Made by a program: the position numbers and the translations under genes | Shown: positions 17,251-26,601 of the stretch, in pieces | Layout: each line of letters begins with the position of its first letter | Numbering within the stretch: position 1 is the stretch's first letter | Notes under the pieces: model-generated | Told to the model about the DNA's origin: nothing | The model's database searches: none | What the model saw: the letters and a program-made list of their open reading frames with translations, nothing else | NCBI RefSeq assembly: GCF_021277265.1 | Contig: NZ_JAJSOH010000047.1 | Coordinates: 1-38,070 of the forward strand | Length of the DNA stretch: 38,070 nucleotides | Source of the DNA: Kineosporia rhizophila | GTDB taxonomy: Bacteria; Actinomycetota; Actinomycetes; Actinomycetales; Kineosporiaceae | Reading direction: 5' to 3'

Positions 17251-18585
17251 ATGCACCTGATGCTGCTGGCCGAGAACCCGACGGCCGACTTCTCCCAGGA
17301 CAACGGCTGGGTGGTGGCCGGCAAGGCGGTGCTGCTGTTCGCCGTCGCCGTGGTGGCCACCCTGCTGATGATCTGGGCCGAACGCCGCGTGGTGGGCCGC
17401 ATGCAGTCGCGGCCCGGCCCCAACCGCAACGGTCCCTTCGGCCTGCTGCAGTCGCTGGCCGACGGCGTGAAACTGGCGCTGAAGGAAGACATCATCCCGA
17501 CCGCGGCCGACAAGGTCGTCTACGTGATCGCCCCGGTGATCGCCTGCACCGCCTGCTTCGTGTCGTTCGCGGTGATCCCGTTCGGGCCCGAGGTGCGGAT
17601 CCCGTTCACCGACATCATCACCCCGCTGCAGCTCACCGATCTGAACGTGGCGGTGCTGTTCATCCTGGCGGTGGCCGGGATCGGGGTGTACGGGATCGTG
17701 CTGGCGGGCTGGTCGTCCGGCTCCACCTACCCGCTGCTGGGCGGTCTGCGCTCCTCGGCCCAGGTGATCTCCTACGAGATCGCGATGGGGCTCTCGCTGG
17801 TCAGCGTCTTCCTCTACTCCGGCTCGATGTCGACCTCGGCGATCGTGGACGCGCAGCAGTCGCTGTGGTGGTGCCTGCCGCTGCTGCCCTCGTTCGTGAT
17901 CTACGTGATCGCGATGGTCGGCGAGACCAACCGGGCGCCGTTCGACCTGCCCGAGGCCGAGGGCGAGCTGGTCGGTGGCTTCCACACCGAGTACACCTCG
18001 CTGAAGTTCGCCCTGTTCTTCCTGGCCGAGTACGTCAACATGGTCACCGTCTCGATGCTGGCGACCACGCTGTTCCTGGGCGGCTGGCGGGCGCCCTGGC
18101 CGATCTCGCTGTGGGACGAGGCCAACGCCGGCTACTGGCCGCTGCTCTGGTTCGCGGCCAAGACGATGATCTTCCTGTTCCTGTTCATCTGGCTGCGCGG
18201 CACCCTGCCGCGGCTGCGCTACGACCAGTTCATGCGCTTCGGCTGGAAGATCCTCATCCCCTCGGCGCTGCTGTGGACGATGGGCGTGGCGATCGTGCGG
18301 GCGATGGACCAGTTCTACGACGTGGACCGGCGCGAGCGGGTCATGATCATCGTCGGCGTGGTCCTGGTGCTCGGGCTGATCTGGGCCGCGATCGAGGCGC
18401 TGCGGATGCAGCAGCAGGAACCCGAACCCGACCAGCCCGACCCGGACGAGCCGATCGACCCGTTCGCCGGGGGCTTCCCGGTGCCGCCGCGGCCCGGCCA
18501 GAAGCTGATCCGGACCAACGGCTCGGCGCGCCCGGTCCCGGGCCCGGGCGAAACACCCGCTCTCGAGGAGGTCCGCGGTGGCTGA
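17251..18585 (+). CDS. nuoH: NADH-quinone oxidoreductase subunit H
   Basis: A 444-residue membrane subunit linking the quinone cavity to the proton-pumping arm, with about eight helices. Signatures are IWAERRVVGRMQSRPGPNRNG near residue 43, ADGVKLALKEDI and MVGETNRAPFDLPEAEGELV with FHTEYTSLKFALFFLAEY. The last 60 residues after the final helix are a Pro/Asp/Glu-rich cytoplasmic extension absent from short NuoH proteins. ATG at 17251 lies three bases after nuoG. Its end overlaps nuoI by eight bases. Confidence 0.97.
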   Translation: MHLMLLAENPTADFSQDNGWVVAGKAVLLFAVAVVATLLMIWAERRVVGRMQSRPGPNRNGPFGLLQSLADGVKLALKEDIIPTAADKVVYVIAPVIACTACFVSFAVIPFGPEVRIPFTDIITPLQLTDLNVAVLFILAVAGIGVYGIVLAGWSSGSTYPLLGGLRSSAQVISYEIAMGLSLVSVFLYSGSMSTSAIVDAQQSLWWCLPLLPSFVIYVIAMVGETNRAPFDLPEAEGELVGGFHTEYTSLKFALFFLAEYVNMVTVSMLATTLFLGGWRAPWPISLWDEANAGYWPLLWFAAKTMIFLFLFIWLRGTLPRLRYDQFMRFGWKILIPSALLWTMGVAIVRAMDQFYDVDRRERVMIIVGVVLVLGLIWAAIEALRMQQQEPEPDQPDPDEPIDPFAGGFPVPPRPGQKLIRTNGSARPVPGPGETPALEEVRGG

Positions 18586-19207
18586 CCGCGCAACGAACGG
18601 CACCCAGGACGAGTCCGGCGGCGGCTGGCTCTCCGCCCTCGCCCCGATCGCCGGGTTCGGTGTCACCTTCGCGACGATGTTCACCAAGGTCGTCACCGAG
18701 GAGTACCCCGAGCAGAAGGTGCCGACCGCACCCCGGTTCCACGGACGTCACCAGTTGAACCGGCACCCCGACGGCCTGGAGAAGTGCATCGGCTGCGAGC
18801 TGTGCGCCTGGGCGTGCCCGGCCGACGCGATCTACGTCGAGGGCGCGGACAACACCGAGGAGGAACGCTTCTCGCCGGGTGAGCGCTACGGCCGCGTCTA
18901 CCAGATCAACTATCTGCGCTGCATCCTCTGCGGTCTGTGCATCGAGGCCTGCCCGACCCGGGCGCTCACCATGACCAACGAGTACGAGCAGCTGAAGGGC
19001 CCGACCCGGGCCGGGCTGATCTTCGAGAAGCAGGACCTGCTGGCCGCGCCGCTGGGCGGGATGATCCCGGCGCCGCACCCGATGGTGCCGGGCACCACCG
19101 AACAGGACTACTACCAGGGCAAGGTCACCCAGGCCGTGCCCGAGCAGCAGGCCTGGGTGGAAGCCCGGGCCGGGAACGACGAGAACGTGCAGGGGGCCGT
19201 CCGGTGA
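18578..19207 (+). CDS. nuoI: NADH-quinone oxidoreductase subunit I
   Basis: A 209-residue 8Fe ferredoxin-like subunit holding clusters N6a and N6b. Two complete motifs are visible: C70, C73, C76, C80 (CIGCELCAWACP) and C115, C118, C121, C125 (CILCGLCIEACP). The N-terminal FGVTFATMFTK is the amphipathic helix that lies on the membrane. The start GTG at 18578 is inside the end of nuoH with GAGGAGGT six bases upstream. The stop overlaps the nuoJ start (GTGA). Confidence 0.97.
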   Translation: MADRATNGTQDESGGGWLSALAPIAGFGVTFATMFTKVVTEEYPEQKVPTAPRFHGRHQLNRHPDGLEKCIGCELCAWACPADAIYVEGADNTEEERFSPGERYGRVYQINYLRCILCGLCIEACPTRALTMTNEYEQLKGPTRAGLIFEKQDLLAAPLGGMIPAPHPMVPGTTEQDYYQGKVTQAVPEQQAWVEARAGNDENVQGAVR

Positions 19208-20121
19208 CCACCCCGTCCCTGCTCCTCGCCCAGGCCACCCCGGGGGCCGCCGACCTGGGCGGCACCGGCGAGAACGTGCTGTTCTGGGTGATCGCGCTGA
19301 TCACCGTGCCGGGGGCGCTCGGGCTGCTGTTCGCCCGCAAGGCGGTGCACGCGGCGCTGTGCATGGCGCTGGTGATGGTCTGCCTGGGCATCGCCTACCT
19401 GGCGCTGCAGGCCCCGTTCCTCGGGGTGGTGCAGATCTTCGTCTACGCCGGCGCCGTGATGATGCTCTTCCTGTTCATGATGATGCTGGTCGGCGTCGAC
19501 TCCTCGGACTCCCTGGTGGAGACGATCAAGGGGCAGCGCTGGCTGGCCTTCGTCTTCGGCCTCGCCCTGGCGGTGCTGATGACCTCGGTGATCGGCCAGG
19601 CCACCTACGGCGGCGCCCGCGGTCTGCAGGACGTGGACACGGCCGGGAACATGACCGGGATGGCCGAACTCATCTTCGGCAAGTACGTCTGGGCCTTCGA
19701 GGCCACCAGCGCCCTGCTGATCACCGCCGTCCTCGGCGCGATGATGCTGGCCCACCGCGAGCGGCTCACGCCCAAGGCCACCCAGAAGGACCTGGCCATC
19801 AAGCGGATCCAGGAGGGCCCGATCAAGGCCCCGCTGCCCTCGCCCGGGGTCTTCGCCCGGCACAACGCGGTGGACATCCCGGCCCTGCTGCCGGACGGCA
19901 CGCCGTCCGAGCTGTCGGTCTCCCGGGTGCTCACCGCGCGCGGCCAGAACCGTTCCGTGCTCACGGTTTCCGAGGACGTCACGATCATCGAGGCGGAGAT
20001 CAGCCCGGCCGCGCAGAACCTGGCCGACCCGCAGGGCCACGGCCTGAAGGGCGCCCGCGACCGCGCCGTGGACGGAGAGAGCGTGGCCGACGACGTCAAG
20101 GTGAAGGGAGCCGGGCAGTGA
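19204..20121 (+). CDS. nuoJ: NADH-quinone oxidoreductase subunit J
   Basis: A 305-residue membrane subunit with about five helices in the first 185 residues. The family marks are ARKAVHAALCMALVMVCLG and LQAPFLGVVQIFVYAGAVMMLFLFMMML, the latter containing the helix with the pi-bulge that couples quinone chemistry to pumping. The final 120 residues are a charged cytoplasmic extension, making it longer than E. coli NuoJ (184). GTG at 19204 is taken from the overlap with nuoI; the end overlaps nuoK in GTGA. Confidence 0.95.
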   Translation: MTTPSLLLAQATPGAADLGGTGENVLFWVIALITVPGALGLLFARKAVHAALCMALVMVCLGIAYLALQAPFLGVVQIFVYAGAVMMLFLFMMMLVGVDSSDSLVETIKGQRWLAFVFGLALAVLMTSVIGQATYGGARGLQDVDTAGNMTGMAELIFGKYVWAFEATSALLITAVLGAMMLAHRERLTPKATQKDLAIKRIQEGPIKAPLPSPGVFARHNAVDIPALLPDGTPSELSVSRVLTARGQNRSVLTVSEDVTIIEAEISPAAQNLADPQGHGLKGARDRAVDGESVADDVKVKGAGQ

Positions 20122-20417
20122 ACCAGATCTACTGGCTCTACCTGGCGGTGCTGCTGTTCTCGATCGGGGCGGCCACCGTGCTGGTGCGGCGCAACGCGAT
20201 CGTGGTGTTCATGGGCGTGGAGCTCATGCTGAACGCCGCCAACCTGGCGTTCGTCACCTTCGCCCGGATCAACGGCAACATCGAGGGCCAGGTGATCGCC
20301 CTGTTCGTGATGCTCGTCGCGGCCGCCGAGGTGGTCGTCGGGCTGGCGATCATCTTCACCATCTTCCGCACCCGCAGGTCGGCGTCGGTGGACGACGCCA
20401 ACCTGCTGAAGTACTGA
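20118..20417 (+). CDS. nuoK: NADH-quinone oxidoreductase subunit K
   Basis: A 99-residue, three-helix membrane subunit. The two intramembrane glutamates essential for proton transfer in known NuoK are present: E35 in FMGVELMLNAANL and E71 in VAAAEVVVGLAI. GTG at 20118 overlaps the nuoJ stop. Length is normal for the family. Confidence 0.97.
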   Translation: MNQIYWLYLAVLLFSIGAATVLVRRNAIVVFMGVELMLNAANLAFVTFARINGNIEGQVIALFVMLVAAAEVVVGLAIIFTIFRTRRSASVDDANLLKY

Positions 20418-20428
20418 GAGGCCGCGCG

Positions 20429-22354
20429 ATGCTTGCCGAAACTGGCGCATATCACGCAGCCGAGGGCACCGTTCAGTCCGGCGCCTGGCTGCTGATCGCC
20501 CTGCCCGCCCTCGGTGCGGCGGTCCTGCTGCTCGGCGGGCGCCGCCTGGACCGCTGGGGGCACTGGCTCGGGGTCCTGATGAGCTGGGCCGCCTTCGTCT
20601 GGGGCGCCCTGCTCTTCTTCGACCTGCTGGGCCGCGACGGCGAGGAAAGGGCCGTCCAGGTCCACCTTTTCGAGTGGATCCACGCCGGCGCGTTCCAGCT
20701 CGACGCGGGTCTGCTGGTCGACCCGCTGTCGCTGGCCTTCGTCCTGCTGGTGACGTTCGTCGGCTCGCTGATCCACGTCTACTCCGTGGCCTACATGGAG
20801 CACGACCCGGACCGGCGCCGGTTCTTCGCCTACCTCAACCTGTTCGTCGCCTCGATGCTCCTGCTCGTCCTGGCCGACTCCTACCTGCTGTTGTTCGTCG
20901 GCTGGGAGGGCGTGGGACTTGCGTCGTACCTGCTGATCGGTTTCTGGAACCACAACCCGGCCTACGCCACCGCGGCGAAGAAGGCGTTCATCGTCAACCG
21001 GGTCGGCGACGTGGGCCTCTCGCTCGCGATCATGGCGATGTTCCTGGCCTTCGGAACCGTCACGTTCTCCGGGGTGTTCGCCGAGGCCGGCAACGCGAGC
21101 GAGGCCCAGCTCACCGTGATCGGCCTGCTCCTGCTGGTCGGTGCCTGCGGCAAGTCGGCGCAGTTCCCGCTGCAGTCCTGGCTGGGCGACGCAATGGCCG
21201 GCCCGACCCCGGTGTCGGCCCTGATCCACGCCGCCACGATGGTCACCGCCGGCGTCTACCTGGTGGTCCGCTCGATGCCGGTCTACGTCGGGGCGCCGGA
21301 CGCCCAGCTCGTGGTGGTCGTCGTCGGAGCGATCACGCTGGTCTACGGCGCGATCGTGGGCTGCGCCAAGGACGACATCAAGAAGGCGCTCGCCGCCTCC
21401 ACCATGTCGCAGATCGGCTACATGATGCTGGCCGCCGGGCTGGGCCCGGTGGGCGCCGCCTTCGCCATCTTCCACCTGCTCACCCACGGCTTCTTCAAGG
21501 CCGGGATGTTCCTCGGGGCCGGCTCGGTGATGCACGGCATGAACGACTCGGTGAACATGCGGACGTTCGGGCGGCTGTCCGGGGTCATGAAGATCACCTG
21601 GGTGACGTTCGGGCTGGGCTGGCTGGCCATCATCGGCTTCCCGTTCCTGTCCGGCTTCTGGAGCAAGGACAAGATCATCGAGTCGGCGTTCGTCGGTGAG
21701 GGCTGGCGTCCCTGGGTCTTCGGGCTCACCGCGCTGCTGGCCGCCGGCGTCACCGCGTTCTACATGTCCCGGCTCTTCTTCATGACCTTCCAGGGCAAGG
21801 AGAAGCGCTGGGCCGACGACGCCCACCCGCACGAGTCCCCGGCCCTGATGACCGTGCCGATGATGATCCTGGCGGTCGGCTCGGCGTTCCTCGGCCTGGC
21901 CCTGGGCGTCAGCGACGGCCTGGTGCACTGGCTGGAACCGGTGATCGGGCACGCCGAGCACCACGAGCCGGTGCTCTCGGTCCCGGTGATCACCGGCAGC
22001 ACCCTGGTGCTGGTCGCCCTGGGCGTGTTCCTGGCCTGGCGGATGTACTGGAACGAGCCGGTACCGCGCACCGCCCCGCGGGGCAGCCTGCTCACCCGGG
22101 CCGCGCGCCGGGACCTGTTCCAGGACGACGTGAACGAGGGCCTGTTCATGCGCCCGGGCCAGTACCTGACCCGCACGCTGGTCTTCGTGGACAACAAGGG
22201 CGTCGACGGCGCCGTGGGTGGCCTGGCCGCCCTGGTCGGCGGGCTCGGCGGCCGCCTGCGCCGGGTCCAGACCGGTCTGGTCCGTTCCTATGCAGCGTCG
22301 ATGCTCGCGGGCGTCGTCATCCTTCTCGGCGGCCTGCTCGCCGTCCGGCTCTGA
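20429..22354 (+). CDS. nuoL: NADH-quinone oxidoreductase subunit L
   Basis: A 641-residue antiporter-like proton-pumping subunit, the distal one, with the long lateral helix at its C-terminus. Seen are SVAYMEHDPDRRRFFAYLNLF, FVGWEGVGLASYLLIGFW (key glutamate), GACGKSAQFPLQSWLGDAM (key lysine), PTPVSALIHAATMVTAGVYL, DDIKKALAASTMSQIGYM and LLTHGFFKAGMFL. ATG at 20429 follows nuoK by 11 bases. Confidence 0.97.
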   Translation: MLAETGAYHAAEGTVQSGAWLLIALPALGAAVLLLGGRRLDRWGHWLGVLMSWAAFVWGALLFFDLLGRDGEERAVQVHLFEWIHAGAFQLDAGLLVDPLSLAFVLLVTFVGSLIHVYSVAYMEHDPDRRRFFAYLNLFVASMLLLVLADSYLLLFVGWEGVGLASYLLIGFWNHNPAYATAAKKAFIVNRVGDVGLSLAIMAMFLAFGTVTFSGVFAEAGNASEAQLTVIGLLLLVGACGKSAQFPLQSWLGDAMAGPTPVSALIHAATMVTAGVYLVVRSMPVYVGAPDAQLVVVVVGAITLVYGAIVGCAKDDIKKALAASTMSQIGYMMLAAGLGPVGAAFAIFHLLTHGFFKAGMFLGAGSVMHGMNDSVNMRTFGRLSGVMKITWVTFGLGWLAIIGFPFLSGFWSKDKIIESAFVGEGWRPWVFGLTALLAAGVTAFYMSRLFFMTFQGKEKRWADDAHPHESPALMTVPMMILAVGSAFLGLALGVSDGLVHWLEPVIGHAEHHEPVLSVPVITGSTLVLVALGVFLAWRMYWNEPVPRTAPRGSLLTRAARRDLFQDDVNEGLFMRPGQYLTRTLVFVDNKGVDGAVGGLAALVGGLGGRLRRVQTGLVRSYAASMLAGVVILLGGLLAVRL

Positions 22355-22365
22355 TTGAGGACTCG

Positions 22366-23892
22366 ATGGACTTCCCCTGGCTGACGGTGATCGGAGCCGT
22401 CCCTCTGGTGGGCTCGGTCGTGGTCGCGGCCCTGCCCAAGGCCCTGGCGCCCCGGGCCCGGCTCGTCGCGCTCGGCGTCTCGCTGGCCACCTTCGTGCTC
22501 ACCGTGGTCGCGGCGGTGCAGTTCGACGTCGCCCGGGCCGGTGAGATCCAGCTCGCCGAACAGCACTCCTGGATCGGCGAGTTCGGGGTCAGCTACGCGG
22601 TCGGCGTGAACGGCATCGGCCTGGTCATGGTGGCGCTGTCCACCGTGCTGGTGCCGCTGTGCGTGCTGGCCGCCTGGAACGAGATCGACGACGACCAGGC
22701 CCGGCTGTTCTTCGGCCTGGTGCTGGTGCTCGAGGCGATGATGGTCGGCGTCTTCGCGGCCCGCGACCTGTTCCTGTTCTACGTGTTCTTCGAGGCCATG
22801 CTGATCCCGGTCTACTTCCTGATCGGGGCCTTCGGCTCGAGCGAGCGCCGCCGCTACACCGCGGTCAAGTTCCTGGTCTACTCGCTCGTCGGCGGGCTGG
22901 TCATGCTGGTCGGGGTGATCGGCCTCTACGGCGCCGGCCCGGGCGGCGAAGAAGGCTTCCTGATCGACAACCTGACCGGGCTGGAGTTCTCCAGCAGCAC
23001 GGCCGAGCGGCTGATGTTCGTGGCGTTCTTCATCGCCTTCGCGATCAAGGCGCCGATGTGGCCGGTGCACACCTGGCTGCCGGACGCCACCGACGAGGCC
23101 CCGGCCGGGGTGTCGGTGCTGCTGGTCGGGGTGCTCGACAAGGTCGGCACGTTCGGCATGCTCACCCTCTGCCTGCCGCTGTTCCCCGAGGCCAGCAAGT
23201 GGGCGGCGCCCGTGGTCCTGGCCCTGGCCGTGGTCAGCGTGCTCTACGGGGCGCTGCTGGCGATCGGCCAGACCGACCTGAAGCGGCTGATCGCCTACAC
23301 CTCGATCTCCCACTTCGGGTTCATCGTGCTGGGCATCTTCGCGATGACCTCGACCGGGCAGACCGGCTCGACCCTCTACATGGTCAACCACGGCTTCTCC
23401 ACCGCCGCCCTGTTCCTGGTGGCCGGCATGCTGATCCGCCGCCGCGGCTCGGCCGACATCGACGACTTCGGCGGCCTGCAGCGCAGCACCCCGGTGCTGG
23501 CCGCGGGCTTCCTGCTGGCCGGCCTGTCCAGCCTGGCGCTGCCCGGCATGTCCAGCTTCGTCAGCGAGTTCATGGTGCTGACCGGCACCTTCGTGAAGTA
23601 CCCGGCGGTGGCCGTGCTGGCCACCCTGGGCATCGTCCTGGCCGCGCTGTACATCCTGCTCACCTACCAGCGGATGTTCACCGGCCCGGTGCGGGAGTAC
23701 GCCGGGGGCTGGAAGGACGCCAGCGCCCGCGAGGTCTGGGTCGTCGCCCCGCTGGTCGTGGTGATCCTGTTCCTGGGCGTCTACCCCAAGCCGGTGCTGG
23801 ACGTCATCAACCCGGCCATCTCAACCACGATGCAGCAGGTCGGCGTGACGGATCCGGCGCCGACCGTGGCAGTTGAGGGAGAAGACAAGTGA
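22366..23892 (+). CDS. nuoM: NADH-quinone oxidoreductase subunit M
   Basis: A 508-residue antiporter-like proton-pumping subunit with about 14 helices. Marks: FFEAMLIPVYFLIGAFG (key glutamate), FAIKAPMWPVHTWLPDAT followed by DEAPAGVSVLL, LKRLIAYTSISHFGFIVLG and MVNHGFSTAALFLVAGM. ATG at 22366 lies 11 bases after nuoL. The stop overlaps the nuoN start in GTGA. Confidence 0.97.
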   Translation: MDFPWLTVIGAVPLVGSVVVAALPKALAPRARLVALGVSLATFVLTVVAAVQFDVARAGEIQLAEQHSWIGEFGVSYAVGVNGIGLVMVALSTVLVPLCVLAAWNEIDDDQARLFFGLVLVLEAMMVGVFAARDLFLFYVFFEAMLIPVYFLIGAFGSSERRRYTAVKFLVYSLVGGLVMLVGVIGLYGAGPGGEEGFLIDNLTGLEFSSSTAERLMFVAFFIAFAIKAPMWPVHTWLPDATDEAPAGVSVLLVGVLDKVGTFGMLTLCLPLFPEASKWAAPVVLALAVVSVLYGALLAIGQTDLKRLIAYTSISHFGFIVLGIFAMTSTGQTGSTLYMVNHGFSTAALFLVAGMLIRRRGSADIDDFGGLQRSTPVLAAGFLLAGLSSLALPGMSSFVSEFMVLTGTFVKYPAVAVLATLGIVLAALYILLTYQRMFTGPVREYAGGWKDASAREVWVVAPLVVVILFLGVYPKPVLDVINPAISTTMQQVGVTDPAPTVAVEGEDK

Positions 23893-25466
23893 ACGCTCCT
23901 TCGGTCGACTACGCCGCGGTGGCGCCGATGCTGATCGTCTTCGTCGCCGCGCTGCTCGCAGTGCTCGTCGAGGCGTTCGCACCCCGCACCGCCCGCTTCG
24001 TCAGCCAGGTCGTCCTGGCCTCCGTCGGCATCGCCGCGGCCCTGATCAGCGTGGTCTACCTGGGCACCCAGGAGAAGTCGGTGACCACCGCGGGCGGGGC
24101 CGTGGTGATCGACGGCCCGGCGCTGTTCCTGCAGGGCACCATCCTGGTGCTGGGCCTGATGGCCCTGCTGACGATGGCCGACGAGGCCCCCGAGTCCGGG
24201 GCCTTCACCGCCCAGGCCTCGGCCGTGCCCGGCTCGGTCGACGAGGCCCGGGCCGCCCGCGCCGGCCTGGTGCAGACCGAGGTCTACCCGCTGATCCTGT
24301 TCTCGATGGTCGGCATGCTGCTCTTCCCGGCCTCGAACGACCTGCTCACCATGTTCATCGCGCTCGAGGTGCTCTCCCTGCCGCTGTACCTGCTGTGCGG
24401 CCTGGCCCGCCGGCGTCGGCTCCTGTCCCAGGAGGCGTCGCTGAAGTACTTCCTGCTCGGGGCCTTCTCGTCGGCGTTCTTCCTGTTCGGCTCGGCCCTG
24501 CTGTACGGCTTCGCCGGCTCGGTGCGGCTGTCCGACATCGCCGCCGCGATCTCCGACGGCAGCACCGGCACCGCCGCCTCGGCCGTGGTCGGCAAGGACG
24601 GCCTGCTCCTGCTCGGCGTCGGCCTGCTGGCGGTCGGCCTGCTGTTCAAGGTCGGCGCGTTCCCGTTCCAGTCCTGGACCCCGGACGTCTACCAGGGCGC
24701 CCCCACCCCGGTCACCGGGTTCATGGCGGCCTGCACCAAGGTGGCCGCGTTCGGCGCCCTGCTGCGCATCGCCTACGTGGCCCTGCCCGGGGTGCGCTGG
24801 GACTGGCAGCCGGTGATCTGGGTGGTCGCCGCGCTGACCATGCTGATCGGCTCGATCATCGCGATCGTCCAGGCCGACGTGAAGCGGATGCTGGCCTACT
24901 CCTCGATCGCGCACGCCGGGTTCATCCTGGTCGGGCTGCTGGCGATGGACCGCGACGGCATCGGCAGCGTGCTCTTCTACCTGGCCGCCTACGGCTTCAC
25001 CACGGTCGGGGCGTTCGCCCTGGTGACCCTGGTGCGCACCTCCACGCCGGAGGGCGGAGTCGGTGGTGAGGCGACTCACCTCTCCCAGTGGCAGGGCCTG
25101 GCCAAGCGCTCGCCGCTGCTCGCGTTCACCTTCACGCTGTTCCTGCTGGCCTTCGCCGGAATCCCGCTGACCAGCGGTTTCACCGGTAAGTTCGCGGTCT
25201 TCTCGGCCGCCGTCGACCAGGCCCCGTGGGGTCCGGGACTGGTCCTGGTGGGCGTCGCGGCCAGCGCCATCGCGGTGTTCTTCTACATCCGGGTCATCGT
25301 GCTGATGTACTTCAATGACTCGGTAGGGGATGCTGTCACCGTGACCCGCCCCGGAGCCCTGACGATCTTCGCCGTCGGCGTCGGTGTCGTCGCGACGATC
25401 GGGCTCGGCGTACTGCCCGCCGCCGCCCTTCAATTGGCCAATAGTTCGTCGGTGTTCTTACCGTGA
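23889..25466 (+). CDS. nuoN: NADH-quinone oxidoreductase subunit N
   Basis: A 525-residue antiporter-like proton-pumping subunit. The marks are IALEVLSLPLYLLCGLARR (key glutamate), LLFKVGAFPFQSWTPDVYQG (key lysine), PTPVTGFMAACTKVAAFGALLR and VKRMLAYSSIAHAGFILVG. GTG at 23889 overlaps the nuoM stop; the stop overlaps the prenyl synthase start by GTGA. Residues about 95-125 hold a soluble Ala/Glu-rich loop (DEAPESGAFTAQASAVPGS) that I do not recall from E. coli NuoN. Confidence 0.96.
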   Translation: MNAPSVDYAAVAPMLIVFVAALLAVLVEAFAPRTARFVSQVVLASVGIAAALISVVYLGTQEKSVTTAGGAVVIDGPALFLQGTILVLGLMALLTMADEAPESGAFTAQASAVPGSVDEARAARAGLVQTEVYPLILFSMVGMLLFPASNDLLTMFIALEVLSLPLYLLCGLARRRRLLSQEASLKYFLLGAFSSAFFLFGSALLYGFAGSVRLSDIAAAISDGSTGTAASAVVGKDGLLLLGVGLLAVGLLFKVGAFPFQSWTPDVYQGAPTPVTGFMAACTKVAAFGALLRIAYVALPGVRWDWQPVIWVVAALTMLIGSIIAIVQADVKRMLAYSSIAHAGFILVGLLAMDRDGIGSVLFYLAAYGFTTVGAFALVTLVRTSTPEGGVGGEATHLSQWQGLAKRSPLLAFTFTLFLLAFAGIPLTSGFTGKFAVFSAAVDQAPWGPGLVLVGVAASAIAVFFYIRVIVLMYFNDSVGDAVTVTRPGALTIFAVGVGVVATIGLGVLPAAALQLANSSSVFLP

Positions 25467-26473
25467 GTGCTGTGACCGCTTCCCTGGATCTGCCGGTGGT
25501 TGACGCCGCCCTTGCCGAGTCCGTCCGTGTCGGCATGGAGACGATCGAGTCCCGGCTGCGAGAGGCGGTCCAGCAGGCCGACCAGCTCGCCGACACCGCC
25601 TCCCGTCACCTGGTGGAGGCGGGCGGCAAGCGGATCCGCCCGATGCTCACCCTGCTCGCCGCCAGCCTGGGCGACGGGAGCCGTCCCGAGGTGGTCGAGG
25701 CCGGGGTGGTGGTCGAGCTGACCCACCTGGCCTCGCTCTACCACGACGACGTGATGGACTCGGCCGACCAGCGCCGGGGGACCGCCGCGGCCCACCTGGT
25801 GTGGGGCAATCAGGTGGCGATCCTGGTCGGCGACCTGCTCTTCGCCCGGGCCTCCCGGGTGGTGGCCGACCTCGGCCCGGAGGCGGTGAACATCCAGGCG
25901 GCCACCTTCGAGCGGCTCTGCCTGGGCCAGATGCACGAGACCGTGGGCCCCTCGCCGGCCGACGACCCGATCGCGCACTACCTGCAGGTGCTGGGCGACA
26001 AGACCGGTTCGCTGATCGCCACCGCGGGCCGCTTCGGCGCCATGTTCGGCGGCTGCCCGCCCGAGACGGTCGACATCATGGTGCGCTACGGCGAGCTCGT
26101 CGGGGTGGCCTTCCAGCTCGCCGACGACGTGATCGACCTGTCCAGCGCGGGCCGGGTGTCGGGCAAGGTGCAGGGCACCGACCTGCGCGAGGGCGTGCCC
26201 ACCCTGCCCACGCTGCTGGCCCGCCGGGCGGCCGGCAACGGCGACGCCGAGGCCGCGCGAATCGTGGCCATGCTCGACGGCGACCTCTCGGAGGACGCCC
26301 GGCTGGCCGAGACCATCGCCGCGCTGAACGAGCACAAGGTGATGGACGCGGCCCGCGACGAGGCCGCCCGCTGGGCCCAGGAGGCGATCGCCACCCTGGA
26401 CCCGCTGCCGGAGTCACCGGCCAAGGTGGCCCTGCGGCAGTTCGCCGAGGCCGTGGTGGACCGCACCCGCTGA
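25463..26473 (+). CDS. polyprenyl diphosphate synthase (menaquinone side chain)
   Basis: A 336-residue trans-prenyltransferase that condenses isopentenyl units into a long all-trans prenyl diphosphate. Both Asp-rich motifs are present: first D95-D96-V-M-D99 in LYHDDVMDSADQRRG, second D221-D222-V-I-D225 in QLADDVIDLS; GGKRIRP near residue 54 binds the allylic/homoallylic phosphate. GTG at 25463 overlaps the nuoN stop, so it is translationally coupled to the nuo operon. Together with menB/D/F/G nearby, this suggests it makes the menaquinone tail. Chain length (hepta-, octa- or nona-prenyl) cannot be read from the sequence alone. Confidence 0.92.
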   Translation: MSAVTASLDLPVVDAALAESVRVGMETIESRLREAVQQADQLADTASRHLVEAGGKRIRPMLTLLAASLGDGSRPEVVEAGVVVELTHLASLYHDDVMDSADQRRGTAAAHLVWGNQVAILVGDLLFARASRVVADLGPEAVNIQAATFERLCLGQMHETVGPSPADDPIAHYLQVLGDKTGSLIATAGRFGAMFGGCPPETVDIMVRYGELVGVAFQLADDVIDLSSAGRVSGKVQGTDLREGVPTLPTLLARRAAGNGDAEAARIVAMLDGDLSEDARLAETIAALNEHKVMDAARDEAARWAQEAIATLDPLPESPAKVALRQFAEAVVDRTR

Positions 26474-26484
26474 CCCTTCGCACG

Positions 26485-26520
26485 AGCCCGGCTGACATCT
26501 GCGCAGCCGGGCTTTCAGTG
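26485..26520 (+). terminator. terminator of the nuo-prenyl synthase operon
   Basis: AGCCCGGCTG (26485-26494) pairs perfectly with CAGCCGGGCT (26504-26513) across a 9-base loop, followed by TTCAGTGCTTTT. It begins 12 bases after the prenyl synthase stop. Confidence 0.85.
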
Positions 26521-26601
26521 CTTTTGGACGTTTGTGGGTTTGCCTTTGTCGCGCACTGTTCGGTATTTTCCCAATTGACGCGGACGACTGGGGGGAGCGA
26601 C

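Noticed and set aside
16072..18696. 874-residue antisense frame across nuoG, nuoH and nuoI
   Set aside because: A typical high-GC shadow: Gly/Arg/His/Gln-rich composition with no family match, opposite well-conserved nuo genes.
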